From Clostridium_AD frigoriphilum (GTDB taxonomy: Bacteria > Bacillota > Clostridia > Clostridiales > Clostridiaceae): a stretch of 64,000 nucleotides of DNA. Below are positions 8,721-16,894 of this stretch, piece after piece. The number at the start of each line of letters is the position of its first letter. The stretch's first letter is position 1. A model generated the notes under the pieces. It saw only the letters and a program-made list of their open reading frames with translations. It had not been told where the DNA came from and did not search any database. The DNA lies in NCBI RefSeq assembly GCF_036541405.1, contig NZ_JAZHFS010000012.1, forward strand, positions 62,001-126,000. The letters run 5' to 3'. A program made the position numbers and the translations under genes.

Positions 8721-8981
8721 ATGAAAAAAAAATATTCTATTATTACATTAATGGTTTTAAATACTTTAATATTACTTTCAGGAGTCCTGTTTATTGCATA
8801 CAGTATTTATTTTAAGATAACTTTCAAAATTATTAATACTAATATCCCAGGTGCAATTGTTGGACTAACAGTTTTATATTTTTCATCACGCTATTATAAA
8901 ATGATTTTAAAACTAAAGACTGAAATTAATGAGAAGGGAACCACTTTTTCTTGGTCAAATTTTAAACGAATAAAAAAATGA
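8721..8981 (+). CDS. small two-helix membrane protein of unknown function
   Basis: The 86-aa protein has two hydrophobic segments, roughly residues 8-30 and 42-58, followed by a basic cytoplasmic-looking tail (YYKMILKLKTEIN...RIKK). GGGGAGG precedes the ATG and amt2 begins 31 bp downstream, so the two are probably co-transcribed. I do not recognise the family. A role with the divergent amt2 is suggested only by position. Confidence 0.7.
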   Translation: MKKKYSIITLMVLNTLILLSGVLFIAYSIYFKITFKIINTNIPGAIVGLTVLYFSSRYYKMILKLKTEINEKGTTFSWSNFKRIKK

Positions 8982-9012
8982 TAAACAAGAATGAAGATAG
9001 GGGGGATATTAA

Positions 9013-10596
9013 ATGAAAAAGATGACGAAAATTTCTATAATCACTTTGTTAACGGTATTATTTATAAGCATTTTTTCAGTTGTTGTATTTGCAGAAGGGG
9101 CAAGCGGAGATCCAACAGGTGTAAAAGCGGCTACGGTTAATCAGATAACAGCACAGATTGCTGGTAAACCAACATCTAGTGAAATAACAACACAAATTGC
9201 AAAAAATACATTGGGTGTTAATTATGTATGGGTTCTAATGACGGGAATGTTAATATTCTTCTTCCAGTGTGGATTTGCAATGGTAGAAACAGGTTTCTGT
9301 AGATCTAAAAATGCCTTGCATACAATGGCAATGAATTTTATGGTATTTATAGTTGGTGCAATAGGATATTTCTTAGTTGGATTTGCAATTCAATTTGGAG
9401 GGGTCGGAGGTTGGGCCTCACTTGGATCTGGAGTAGCAACACTAAATCATGAAGTATCTATAGCCGGGTGGGGTATATTTGGTACAAAAGGATTGGCACT
9501 TGCAAGTGGAGGAACTTATGATGTAGGGGTGTATGCATTATTCTTCTTCCAAATGGTATTTATGGATACAACTTGTACAATACCAACTGGGTCAATGGCG
9601 GAAAGAGTTAAATATTCAGTAGTTGTAATAAATTCTTTCTTCGTATCAATGATATTTTATCCTCTATTTGGTAATTGGATGTGGGGTGGCGGTTGGCTTT
9701 CTCAAATGGGTGTAAAGCTAGGACTTGGACATGGTGCAGTGGATTTTGCTGGATCGGCAGTAGTACATTCAATGGGAGGTATGATGGCACTTGCAGGTGC
9801 AATTGTTATAGGACCTAGAATTGGTAAATTTAGAAAAGATGGAACAGCAGTCGCATTTCCTGGACATGATATACCAATGGCAATAGTCGGAACTATAATC
9901 TTGTTTTTCTGTTGGTTTGCATTTAATGCGGGGAGTACAACTAATGCTACTGATTTAAGACTAGCAATAGTTGCAACTAACACAATGATTGCAGGAGCTG
10001 TAGGTGGATTTACAGCAATGATGTATATGTGGTTAAGATATGGGAAACCTGATCCGTCAATGATGTGTAATGGAGCTTTAGCAGGACTTGTTGCAATAAC
10101 AGCTCCCTGTGCATTTGTAAATGGAATATCATCTTTTATAATTGGGATTATTTCTGGAATACTTGTATGTATATCAGTAAGAGTATTTGAAGATAAATTC
10201 AAAATTGATGATCCTGTTGGTGCAATATCTGTTCATTGTGTTAATGGGGTATTTGGAGTAATCGCTGTAGGGTTGTTTGCAGATGGGACCTACGGCGATG
10301 GTTTAAATGGAATTAAAGGTGGAGTTATTGGCTTATTTTACGGTGGTGGATTCAAACAATTAGAGGCTCAACTTATATGTGTTGCAGTATTGATTGTTTG
10401 GGGATTTGGATTATCTTATTTGTTTTATAAGGTGCTTGATAAAACAATGGGGCTTAGAGTATCTGCACAGGTAGAAATAGATGGTTTAGATGTTCCAGAG
10501 ATGGGAATGCTTGCGTACCCAGATTTCGCATTAAATCCTGATAATATTGAAATATCAAGTTCTATAAAGGAAAGAATGATTCATACTAAAAAATAG
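9013..10596 (+). CDS. amt: ammonium transporter 2 (Amt family, long form with signal peptide)
   Basis: At 527 aa this is much longer than the neighbouring Amt proteins. A signal peptide (residues 1-28, ending VVVFA) and a short extracellular stretch precede the Amt domain. Core motifs are present: CGFAMVETGFCRSKN, DTTCTIPTGSMAERVKY, VDFAGSAVVHSMGG with the first pore His, and GAISVHCVNGVFG with the second. It belongs to a different Amt subfamily from copies 1 and 3. The signal peptide fits Amt proteins with an outside N-terminus that are processed on maturation. A PII gene follows at 60 bp. Confidence 0.94.
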   Translation: MKKMTKISIITLLTVLFISIFSVVVFAEGASGDPTGVKAATVNQITAQIAGKPTSSEITTQIAKNTLGVNYVWVLMTGMLIFFFQCGFAMVETGFCRSKNALHTMAMNFMVFIVGAIGYFLVGFAIQFGGVGGWASLGSGVATLNHEVSIAGWGIFGTKGLALASGGTYDVGVYALFFFQMVFMDTTCTIPTGSMAERVKYSVVVINSFFVSMIFYPLFGNWMWGGGWLSQMGVKLGLGHGAVDFAGSAVVHSMGGMMALAGAIVIGPRIGKFRKDGTAVAFPGHDIPMAIVGTIILFFCWFAFNAGSTTNATDLRLAIVATNTMIAGAVGGFTAMMYMWLRYGKPDPSMMCNGALAGLVAITAPCAFVNGISSFIIGIISGILVCISVRVFEDKFKIDDPVGAISVHCVNGVFGVIAVGLFADGTYGDGLNGIKGGVIGLFYGGGFKQLEAQLICVAVLIVWGFGLSYLFYKVLDKTMGLRVSAQVEIDGLDVPEMGMLAYPDFALNPDNIEISSSIKERMIHTKK

Positions 10597-10655
10597 ATGG
10601 AAATGTTTATAAGTGTATTTATAATAGCTTTATAAAATAAAAGGGGGTTATGATA

Positions 10656-11018
10656 GTGGAAGAAAAATTTTCAAAGATAGATATTATTACATCTTCAAGC
10701 AAATTTGAGGAATTGAAGGAAGCCTTAAACGCAATTGGCATCAGCGGCATGACTGTGTCAAATGTTTTAGGATGTGGAATTCAAAAGGGTCACAAAGAAT
10801 TTTATCGAGGACTCGCTTTAGATATTAATCTTTTACCTAAATTAAAGGTAGAAATAATAGTGTGTGATATTCCAGTGGACTTGGTTGTGGAAACAGCAAA
10901 AAAAGTACTACACACAGGTAAAATGGGTGATGGAAAGATATTTGTTTATGATGTGAAAAACATTATAAGAATCAGCAATGGGTCTGAAGGACGAGATGCT
11001 CTTCGGTATAACAAATAA
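10656..11018 (+). CDS. glnB: PII-family nitrogen regulator 2
   Basis: The 120-aa protein differs from copy 1 at about four positions. The GTG at 10656 is chosen because AAAGGGGGT lies 8 nt upstream and it gives exactly the N-terminus of its two paralogues. An ATG two codons earlier sits too close to the ribosome site. It has the same Leu in place of the uridylylated Tyr and the same IRISNG motif as its paralogues. It is the presumed partner of amt2, although amt2 is strongly diverged from amt1 and amt3. Confidence 0.92.
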   Translation: MEEKFSKIDIITSSSKFEELKEALNAIGISGMTVSNVLGCGIQKGHKEFYRGLALDINLLPKLKVEIIVCDIPVDLVVETAKKVLHTGKMGDGKIFVYDVKNIIRISNGSEGRDALRYNK

Positions 11019-11036
11019 TTGCACTTAGAATTAAAG

Positions 11037-11077
11037 AAAAGCAGACCAACTTAATTGCATTAAGTTGGTCTGCTTTT
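11037..11077 (+). terminator. terminator after amt2-glnB2
   Basis: An exact 18-bp stem (AAAAGCAGACCAACTTAA and its complement) with a 5-nt loop ends in TTTTT. Confidence 0.9.
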
Positions 11078-11192
11078 TAGTTGTTATACTTTTTTGATAA
11101 TAAGGCTCTACATAAAATAATAGCTATGAAGAATATATTAAAAAAATAAATAGTATCACTAAATTGTAATTTGATTAATAAAACAAAAAAGC

Positions 11193-11221
11193 TTGACTTT
11201 TGTCACAAAATTAAGTAAAAT
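11193..11221 (+). promoter_or_regulatory. amt3 promoter
   Basis: TTGACT (11193-11198) and TAAAAT (11216-11221) are 17 bp apart, matching the amt1 promoter. Confidence 0.75.
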
Positions 11222-11235
11222 GACGCTTATTGGCA

Positions 11236-11275
11236 AGCAAAAATTCATTGCAACTGCAATGAAATTTTTTTTTGC
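11236..11275 (+). promoter_or_regulatory. conserved leader hairpin of amt3
   Basis: TTCATTGC-AACT-GCAATGAA is followed by nine T residues, so this copy looks like an intrinsic terminator placed between promoter and gene. Relative to amt1 the loop-closing pair changes from T-A to C-G while pairing is kept. Confidence 0.6.
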
Positions 11276-11309
11276 ATTTAGGAATAATATTTAATTAGGA
11301 GGAATTTCT

Positions 11310-12545
11310 ATGAAGGCAATAAATGCTGCAGATATGTCATTTGTAATTTTTTCAACTTTATTAGTAATGTTAATGACTCCAGGACTCGCTTTATTTTATG
11401 GGGGAATGGTAAGAAGAAAAAATGTACTTAGTATTACAGTACACAGTTATGCGGCAATGGCTATTATATCAATTCAATGGATTTTAATAGGGTATACGTT
11501 ATGTTTCGGAAAAGATTTTGCTGGACTTATTGGTAATTTTCAATTTATTGGATTGCAAGGAGTGGGATTTCTTCCAAATAATAATTATGCGACTACCATT
11601 CCACAATCAGTATTTATGTTATTTCAGCTTATGTTTGCAATAATTACTCCCGCTATAATTTCAGGAGCAATTGCTGAGAGAATGAAATTTTTCGCTTTTA
11701 CAGTATTCATTTTACTATGGTCAATAATAGTTTACGATCCAATTGCACACTGGGTATGGGGTGCTGGTGGATGGCTTAAAAATCTAGGAGTATTAGATTT
11801 TGCAGGGGGATATGTTGTTGAAATAAGTTCGGGTATTTCAGCACTCGTTGCAGCACTCGTAATAGGAAAGAGAAAAAAGTTAAAAACAATTACTCCTCAT
11901 AATATTCCTATGACAATGTTAGGCGCTGGAATTTTGTGGTTTGGATGGTTTGGATTTAATGCTGGGAGCGCACTAGCAATAAATGGTGTAGCATTAAATG
12001 CATTTATTACAACTAATACATCTGCTGCTGCAGGTATTATATCTTGGAGTATATGTGAGGTAGTAGCTAGAAAAAAGGTTACGTCACTGGGTATTGCAAG
12101 TGGTATGGTTGCAGGACTTGTTGCAATAACACCAGGTGCTGGTTTTGTAAGTCCTATGGCATCGTTATTAATAGGAGGAGTTGGAGGCATGTTATGTTTC
12201 TTTAGCGTAACGGTATTTAAACAAAGATTCGGTTATGATGATTCCTTAGATGCTTTTGGGTGTCATGGAATTGGAGGCATTTGGGGAGGACTAGCTACTG
12301 GTATTTTTGCTTCAAAAGCTATAAATTCTGCTGGCGCAAATGGATTAATATATGGTAATATTAAATTAGTAGGAATTCAACTGATTGCAATTGTAGCAAT
12401 TATTGCATACTCAGCAATAATGACATTTATAATATTAAAAGTTATAAGTATATTTATGAGTTTAAGAGTAACAAGTGAAGAAGAAATGGAAGGACTAGAT
12501 GTTTCACTACATGGTGAAGAGGCTTATGGTGGAATAGATATTTAA
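11310..12545 (+). CDS. amt: ammonium transporter 3 (Amt family, first pore His replaced by Glu)
   Basis: This 411-aa protein is collinear with amt1. The GLALFYGGMVRRKN, HWVWGAGGWLKNLG and DAFGCHGIGG motifs are retained, including H319. At the first pore histidine, however, the sequence reads YVVEISSG: codon GAA at 11820-11822 gives E171 where amt1 has H171. The same exchange is known in yeast Mep1/Mep3, where transport is altered rather than lost. A PII gene follows at 32 bp. The promoter and leader hairpin match amt1, which suggests a block duplication followed by functional divergence. Confidence 0.94.
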   Translation: MKAINAADMSFVIFSTLLVMLMTPGLALFYGGMVRRKNVLSITVHSYAAMAIISIQWILIGYTLCFGKDFAGLIGNFQFIGLQGVGFLPNNNYATTIPQSVFMLFQLMFAIITPAIISGAIAERMKFFAFTVFILLWSIIVYDPIAHWVWGAGGWLKNLGVLDFAGGYVVEISSGISALVAALVIGKRKKLKTITPHNIPMTMLGAGILWFGWFGFNAGSALAINGVALNAFITTNTSAAAGIISWSICEVVARKKVTSLGIASGMVAGLVAITPGAGFVSPMASLLIGGVGGMLCFFSVTVFKQRFGYDDSLDAFGCHGIGGIWGGLATGIFASKAINSAGANGLIYGNIKLVGIQLIAIVAIIAYSAIMTFIILKVISIFMSLRVTSEEEMEGLDVSLHGEEAYGGIDI

Positions 12546-12577
12546 TGAAATAAGTTAAAATAAAAGGGGGTACGGGT

Positions 12578-12940
12578 ATGGAAGAAAAATTTTCAAAGAT
12601 AGATATTATTACATCATCGAGTAAATTTGATGAGTTGAAGGACGCTTTAAATGAAATTGGTGTTAGTGGAATGACTGTATCTAACGTTTTAGGATGTGGC
12701 ATGCAAAAGGGCCATAAAGAATTTTATCGTGGTCTTGCCTTAGATATTAATCTTCTACCTAAAATAAAAGTAGAAGTAATAGTTTGTGATATTCCTGTAG
12801 AATTAGTTGTAGAAACAGCAAAGAAGGTACTTCATACAGGGAAAATGGGTGATGGAAAAATATTTGTTTATGATGTTAAAAATATTATAAGAATCAGCAA
12901 TGGTGCTGAAGGTCGAGATGCCCTACGGTATAATAAATAA
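12578..12940 (+). CDS. glnB: PII-family nitrogen regulator 3
   Basis: The 120-aa protein differs from PII copy 1 at about seven positions, mostly conservative (E/D, L/I, I/M). It shares the non-modifiable T-loop QKGHKEFYRGLALD and the IRISNG ending of the ATP-binding segment. AAGGGGGTACGGGT precedes the ATG. It is the presumed regulator of the His-to-Glu Amt upstream. Confidence 0.93.
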   Translation: MEEKFSKIDIITSSSKFDELKDALNEIGVSGMTVSNVLGCGMQKGHKEFYRGLALDINLLPKIKVEVIVCDIPVELVVETAKKVLHTGKMGDGKIFVYDVKNIIRISNGAEGRDALRYNK

Positions 12941-12952
12941 TTTAATATTAAT

Positions 12953-12987
12953 AGATCAGCTTAATTACATTAAGTTGGTCTTTTTTT
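12953..12987 (+). terminator. terminator after amt3-glnB3
   Basis: AGATCAGCTTAAT / ATTAAGTTGGTCT with wobble pairs and a T-run. It resembles the amt2-glnB2 terminator and was probably duplicated with it. Confidence 0.85.
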
Positions 12988-13075
12988 ATAAAAAAAAGAC
13001 TTTTTTGCTGTTTATTGATATAATTTTATTAAAACTGAGTTGAAATTTTAAAAAGTATAAAGGGGTCTTTTAATT

Positions 13076-13978
13076 ATGAAATTTGTTACGTATATTAACA
13101 AAAGTAAGGAAAGCGTAGGAATTATTATTGGACAAAAGGTTATATATATCAATGAAATATACAATGCATTAGGTAAAGCTAGTGTTAGTTCTATGACTGA
13201 ACTAATAGAAAGTTTTGAAGAAAACACAGTGGAAAAAATTAAAAATGCTATTAGTAGTAATAATTTTAATTATGTATCATTAAATTCAATTCAATTACTT
13301 GCTCCAATACCAAACCCCAAAAGAAATATATTTTGCCTTGGCAAAAATTATGTAGATCATGTAAAAGAAATTAAAAAAACTAAAATATCAGGTACTGGTA
13401 TTCCAGAATACCCTATATATTTTACTAAAGTAGCATCACCTGCAATTGGAAGTGGTGATTTTATTAAATTTTCTTCAAAAGTTACAGCTCAGGTAGATTA
13501 TGAAGTAGAGCTCGCGGTAGTAATTGGAAAAGAAGGAACTGATATTAAACCAGAGAATGTAGAAGAACACATTTTTGGCTACACTATAGTTAATGATGTT
13601 TCAGCTAGAGATTTGCAAGGAAAGCACATTCAATGGTTTAAAGGGAAAAGTTTAGACACATTTTGCCCTATGGGACCATGTCTAGTCCATAAAAGCGAAA
13701 TTAAATTTCCTACAGAGCTAAATATAATATGTAGCGTTAATGGAGAATTAAGGCAAAATTCCAATACAAGAAATTTAATTTTTGATATACCATATATCAT
13801 TAGTGATTTGTCAAAAGGGCTTACTTTAAAACCAGGTGATATAATTAGTACAGGCACTCCAAGTGGTGTTGGTCTAGGATTTGATCCACCTAAGGTTTTG
13901 AAAAATGAAGATATCGTAGAATGTTATATTGAGAATATAGGCAAATTAGTTAATAAAGTAATCGTTGTTAATGAATAG
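13076..13978 (+). CDS. fumarylacetoacetate hydrolase family protein
   Basis: The 300-aa protein has an N-terminal cap of about 75 residues and a FAH catalytic domain with IFCLGKNYVDH, YPIYFTKV, the metal ligands in VDYEVELAVVIG, NDVSARDLQ and GDIISTGTPSGVG. Members cleave C-C bonds or tautomerise or decarboxylate small oxoacids such as oxaloacetate, using a divalent metal. The substrate cannot be told from sequence. It stands alone between terminators, so the context gives no pathway. An AAAGGGG site precedes the ATG. Confidence 0.87.
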   Translation: MKFVTYINKSKESVGIIIGQKVIYINEIYNALGKASVSSMTELIESFEENTVEKIKNAISSNNFNYVSLNSIQLLAPIPNPKRNIFCLGKNYVDHVKEIKKTKISGTGIPEYPIYFTKVASPAIGSGDFIKFSSKVTAQVDYEVELAVVIGKEGTDIKPENVEEHIFGYTIVNDVSARDLQGKHIQWFKGKSLDTFCPMGPCLVHKSEIKFPTELNIICSVNGELRQNSNTRNLIFDIPYIISDLSKGLTLKPGDIISTGTPSGVGLGFDPPKVLKNEDIVECYIENIGKLVNKVIVVNE

Positions 13979-13995
13979 ATACAGAAATTTAGAAT

Positions 13996-14038
13996 AAATT
14001 AAAGGCATACTTTTTTTGAGAAGGTATGCCTTTAATTT
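13996..14038. terminator. bidirectional terminator
   Basis: AAATTAAAGGCATAC pairs exactly with GTATGCCTTTAATTT. It separates the FAH gene from the convergent ssuA-like gene. Confidence 0.85.
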
Positions 14039-14059
14039 AATATGTGTGTATTAGCTGTA

Positions 14060-15103
14060 TTATTTTATTTGAGCTAGACCCTTTTCTTTTAAAACTTTAT
14101 TTAAAACAGTAATATTAAATAAATCCTTAGTATCGGGTTCGGATTTTAAGAAACCTTCTTTAACTGATGATTTAACAAAATCAAGTACTGAGTCTTTTTC
14201 AGGATCATTTGTAATTGTTAATCGCTTAAAAGCAGCATCTAAAACATCATTAGATATTGATTTTTTAGTTAATTCAGTGATTTGTTTATTTACTATTTCC
14301 TTAGCTTTATCTGGATTTTTATTAATATATTCAGTTGTCTCTACGTGATTTTTTATAAAAGCTTCAACAATTTGTGGATGATCCTTTAAAAATTCAGTTC
14401 TAACAACTACTACAGCAGTAGTATATTTTCCTTCTCTAAATACATCTTTATAATCTAAAATAATATTTGCACTTGCCTCTTTAATTAGCCTTGATCCCCA
14501 AGGTTCAGGTACTAAAGCTGCATCTATATCTCCCTTTTGTAGTAAGGCTAAAATATCTGCGTTCTCTGCCTGCCTTACTTCTACGGTTCCACCTTTTGTT
14601 TTATCTTTAAGTCCATTGTCAGATAATATTTTCCTAAGAGTTAAATCTTGAGTGTTTCCAAACTGAGGAACTGCGATTTTCTTGCCACTTAAATCTTTTA
14701 AATTCTTAATAATTATGCCTTTTCTAGAGACAAATATTGCTCCTGCATCAGTTGCGCCTGCAATAATTTGAACATCACCTTTAGATTTTACAAAAGCATT
14801 TATAGCTGGTCCGGGTCCTATATATCCAATATCTATAGCTCCTGCAAAAAGTGCCTCTACTTCTGCGGGTCCTGCATTAAATAGTTTCCAATCTATTTTG
14901 TTCGCTGCTCCTATAGCCTTTTGAAAAGTACCTTGATCGCGGCCTACAAGCGCTTGTGCATGGGTTATGTTTGGAAAATATCCAACTCTAACATTAACAG
15001 CCTCACCTTTTGTTTCTTTTGATGAGCAGCCTGAAAATGTCCCAATAATTGAGATACCTAGTAATAATGCGATTGAAAATTTGAAAACTTTTGAATTTTT
15101 CAT
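14060..15103 (-). CDS. orphan sulfonate/sulfate-type ABC substrate-binding lipoprotein
   Basis: The 347-aa protein has a signal peptide and the lipobox FSGC (C26), followed by an NMT1/SsuA-like domain with VRVGYFPNITHAQALVG, NAGPAEVEALFAGAIDIGYIGPGPAI and AALVPEPWG. It is a close paralogue of the first ABC component in the sulfate operon (45797-46840): same length and very high identity. No ATPase or permease is adjacent, so it probably uses those of the other locus. Its own promoter carries the sulfur-type operator. The ATG follows AAGGGGGAC. Confidence 0.88.
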   Translation of the reverse strand: MKNSKVFKFSIALLLGISIIGTFSGCSSKETKGEAVNVRVGYFPNITHAQALVGRDQGTFQKAIGAANKIDWKLFNAGPAEVEALFAGAIDIGYIGPGPAINAFVKSKGDVQIIAGATDAGAIFVSRKGIIIKNLKDLSGKKIAVPQFGNTQDLTLRKILSDNGLKDKTKGGTVEVRQAENADILALLQKGDIDAALVPEPWGSRLIKEASANIILDYKDVFREGKYTTAVVVVRTEFLKDHPQIVEAFIKNHVETTEYINKNPDKAKEIVNKQITELTKKSISNDVLDAAFKRLTITNDPEKDSVLDFVKSSVKEGFLKSEPDTKDLFNITVLNKVLKEKGLAQIK

Positions 15104-15134
15104 TTTGTCCCCCTTATATTAATTATTTCACAAT

Positions 15135-15205
15135 CCTAGTATTGCGGTATGTTTAATATGATATGTAATAGTTAATATATTAGTTCCTAAATAAAAATAT
15201 GTCAA
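15135..15205 (-). promoter_or_regulatory. promoter and candidate sulfur operator of the orphan ssuA
   Basis: On the minus strand TTGACA (15200-15205) and TAATAT (15177-15182) are 17 bp apart. Downstream, 15154 to 15135 reads AAACATACCGCAATACTAGG, 15 of 20 bases identical to the element before metY. Confidence 0.65.
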
Positions 15206-15372
15206 TAGTTTATTTTTTTATAAATATGTTGCAATTCCGGTTGAAACATAGTAATATACTAGGAATAGTAGGTATTGAATAGTTTGAAAGTTCAAAAAAT
15301 ATAACAGTAAGAGGAAGGCGGTGAAAACTATTTGAGAATAGGGGGTTAGAGGATTCTTGAATGGCGAGGGCT

Positions 15373-15645
15373 ATGAGTATGTTAATTGTAGGTGGGGATA
15401 ATATTGAAGTAATAAATTGCAATCTTTGTAAATATGGATATTGTGTATCTAAACACATAAGTGGTCGTAAGAACAAACATAAATGTATCGAAATTCCTAA
15501 AGACATTGATTTAATTTTAGTTTTAACCGATTTTGTTAGCCATGGAGTAAGTAATCATATAAAAAAAGAGTCGAAAAGGCTTGGTATAAAGACTATATAT
15601 TCAAAACGCTCATGGTCCTGTGTTGAAAGTTCATTAGTGGTATAA
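15373..15645 (+). CDS. DUF2325 family protein
   Basis: The 90-aa protein begins MSMLIVGGDNIEV and has paired cysteines (CNLCKYGYC), a basic stretch and a Rossmann-like pattern ending KTIYSKRSW. This is the layout of DUF2325, a family of no established function. The start is uncertain: ATGs at 15361, 15373 and 15379 are all in frame and none has a strong ribosome site. 15373 is chosen because the family usually begins at this point. It lies upstream of an alpha/beta hydrolase gene with a 49-bp gap. Confidence 0.6.
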   Translation: MSMLIVGGDNIEVINCNLCKYGYCVSKHISGRKNKHKCIEIPKDIDLILVLTDFVSHGVSNHIKKESKRLGIKTIYSKRSWSCVESSLVV

Positions 15646-15694
15646 ATAGAGTTTAAATACATAAAAATATAACAATAAAAGGGGGCATACTTGA

Positions 15695-16465
15695 ATGCAG
15701 AAGGTAGTTGAAATTGATAGTGAGAATTTAAGGCTTAGGGGCATGCTTCATATTCCTGAAAATATAAATAATAAGGTACCGATAGTTATAATATTTCACG
15801 GGTTTTGTGGTGATAAAATGGGTCCACACTTCATATTTGTAAAGTTATCTAGATTACTTGAAAAGGCTGGAATAGCGTGTATAAGGTTTGACTTCGCAGG
15901 AAGTGGTGAAAGTGATGGAGATTTTATAGATATGACTATGGATACCGAGTTAAAAGATGCAAATAACATTTTAAATTATGTAAGAACATTAGATTTTGTA
16001 GATAATGACAGAATTGGAATTGTAGGGTTAAGCATGGGAGGTGCGATTGCTAGCATGCTTGCAGGAGAAAGGAAAAGTGATATAGAAACATTGTGCTTAT
16101 GGGCACCTGCAGGAAATATGGGTGAAATAATTTTAGAGAAACATTATATTGGGGCGGGTTTTGAGGAATTTATGCAAAATGGCTATTTTGATGTTGAAGG
16201 ATTACTTGTAGGGACGAAATTTGTGGATAATGTTAAAAATATAAAAATATATGAAAAAGCAGCTGAATATGATAAAAAATCTCTTATAATCCATGGAGAC
16301 AAAGACGATGTAGTTTCATTAAGTGCATCGCAAAAGTATATCGATTTTTGGGGAGATTCCTCTTTATTTAAAGTGATTAACGGAGCAAATCATACCTTTG
16401 ACAAACGTGAGTGGGAAGAACAGGTAATTGATAGTACAATAGAATTTATAGAAAAACAACTTTAA
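15695..16465 (+). CDS. alpha/beta hydrolase (esterase-like)
   Basis: This 256-aa cytoplasmic protein has the hydrolase fold markers: oxyanion region IIFHGFCGDKMG, FDFAGSGES, nucleophile elbow GLSMGG, acid region IHGDKDDVVSL and catalytic His in GANHTF. It resembles cinnamoyl-ester hydrolase or acyl-glycerol-type esterases. The substrate is unknown. AAAGGGGGC precedes the ATG. No sign of an operon with metY, which has its own leader. Confidence 0.85.
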   Translation: MQKVVEIDSENLRLRGMLHIPENINNKVPIVIIFHGFCGDKMGPHFIFVKLSRLLEKAGIACIRFDFAGSGESDGDFIDMTMDTELKDANNILNYVRTLDFVDNDRIGIVGLSMGGAIASMLAGERKSDIETLCLWAPAGNMGEIILEKHYIGAGFEEFMQNGYFDVEGLLVGTKFVDNVKNIKIYEKAAEYDKKSLIIHGDKDDVVSLSASQKYIDFWGDSSLFKVINGANHTFDKREWEEQVIDSTIEFIEKQL

Positions 16466-16501
16466 TTAATCATATTATTTACAAAAAAATCAATAATATT
16501 C

Positions 16502-16567
16502 TTGACATTATATTAAAATAGTATTATTATAATAACAACATACAAATAAACATATATGAATACTTGG
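16502..16567 (+). promoter_or_regulatory. metY promoter and candidate sulfur operator
   Basis: TTGACA (16502-16507) is followed at 17 bp by TATTAT (16525-16530), overlapping a TATAAT. The element AAACATATATGAATACTTGG lies at 16548-16567, upstream of the S-box. It shares 16 of 20 bases with the corrinoid-operon element. Confidence 0.65.
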
Positions 16568-16651
16568 TATTAATAACATGCAACACTTAATAGTAAGTAT
16601 AAAAAATTTATAATCATAGCGAATAATGTTAAAAGTACAACTAAATAAAAA

Positions 16652-16754
16652 CTTCTTATCAAGAGTGGTGGAGGGACTGGCCCTATGAAACCCGGCAACC
16701 TAATTTAAATTAAAGGTGCTAATTCCAGTAGGTTTAAACCTTGAAGATGGGAAG
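16652..16754 (+). promoter_or_regulatory. SAM-I (S-box) riboswitch upstream of metY
   Basis: The P1 arms CTTCTTATC and GATGGGAAG close a structure with the S-box core AGAGTGGTGGAGGGACTGGC, then CCCGGCAACC, a GGTGCTAATTCC arm and the 3' GAAGATG. SAM binding should stabilise P1 and allow the downstream terminator to form, switching metY off when methionine and SAM are plentiful. Confidence 0.95.
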
Positions 16755-16773
16755 CTAATAGACAGGTAAATTA

Positions 16774-16805
16774 TCCTTCTATAGCTAGCCTATAGGGGGA
16801 TTTTG
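16774..16805 (+). terminator. expression-platform terminator of the metY riboswitch
   Basis: TCCTTCTATAG-CTAGC-CTATAGGGGGA, with two G-T pairs, is followed by TTTT 19 nt after the aptamer. Confidence 0.8.
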
Positions 16806-16894
16806 TTTTATTTAAAAGTTTTAAATCATAGCGGTATTTTTATCATACAAAATATTAAAATCAAAAATAACTTATAAAAAGGGGACAAATTATT

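Noticed and set aside
9702..10202. Long antisense frame (166 aa) within amt2
   Set aside because: It is the complement of a strongly conserved membrane protein gene, has a composition typical of antisense membrane segments and no ribosome site.
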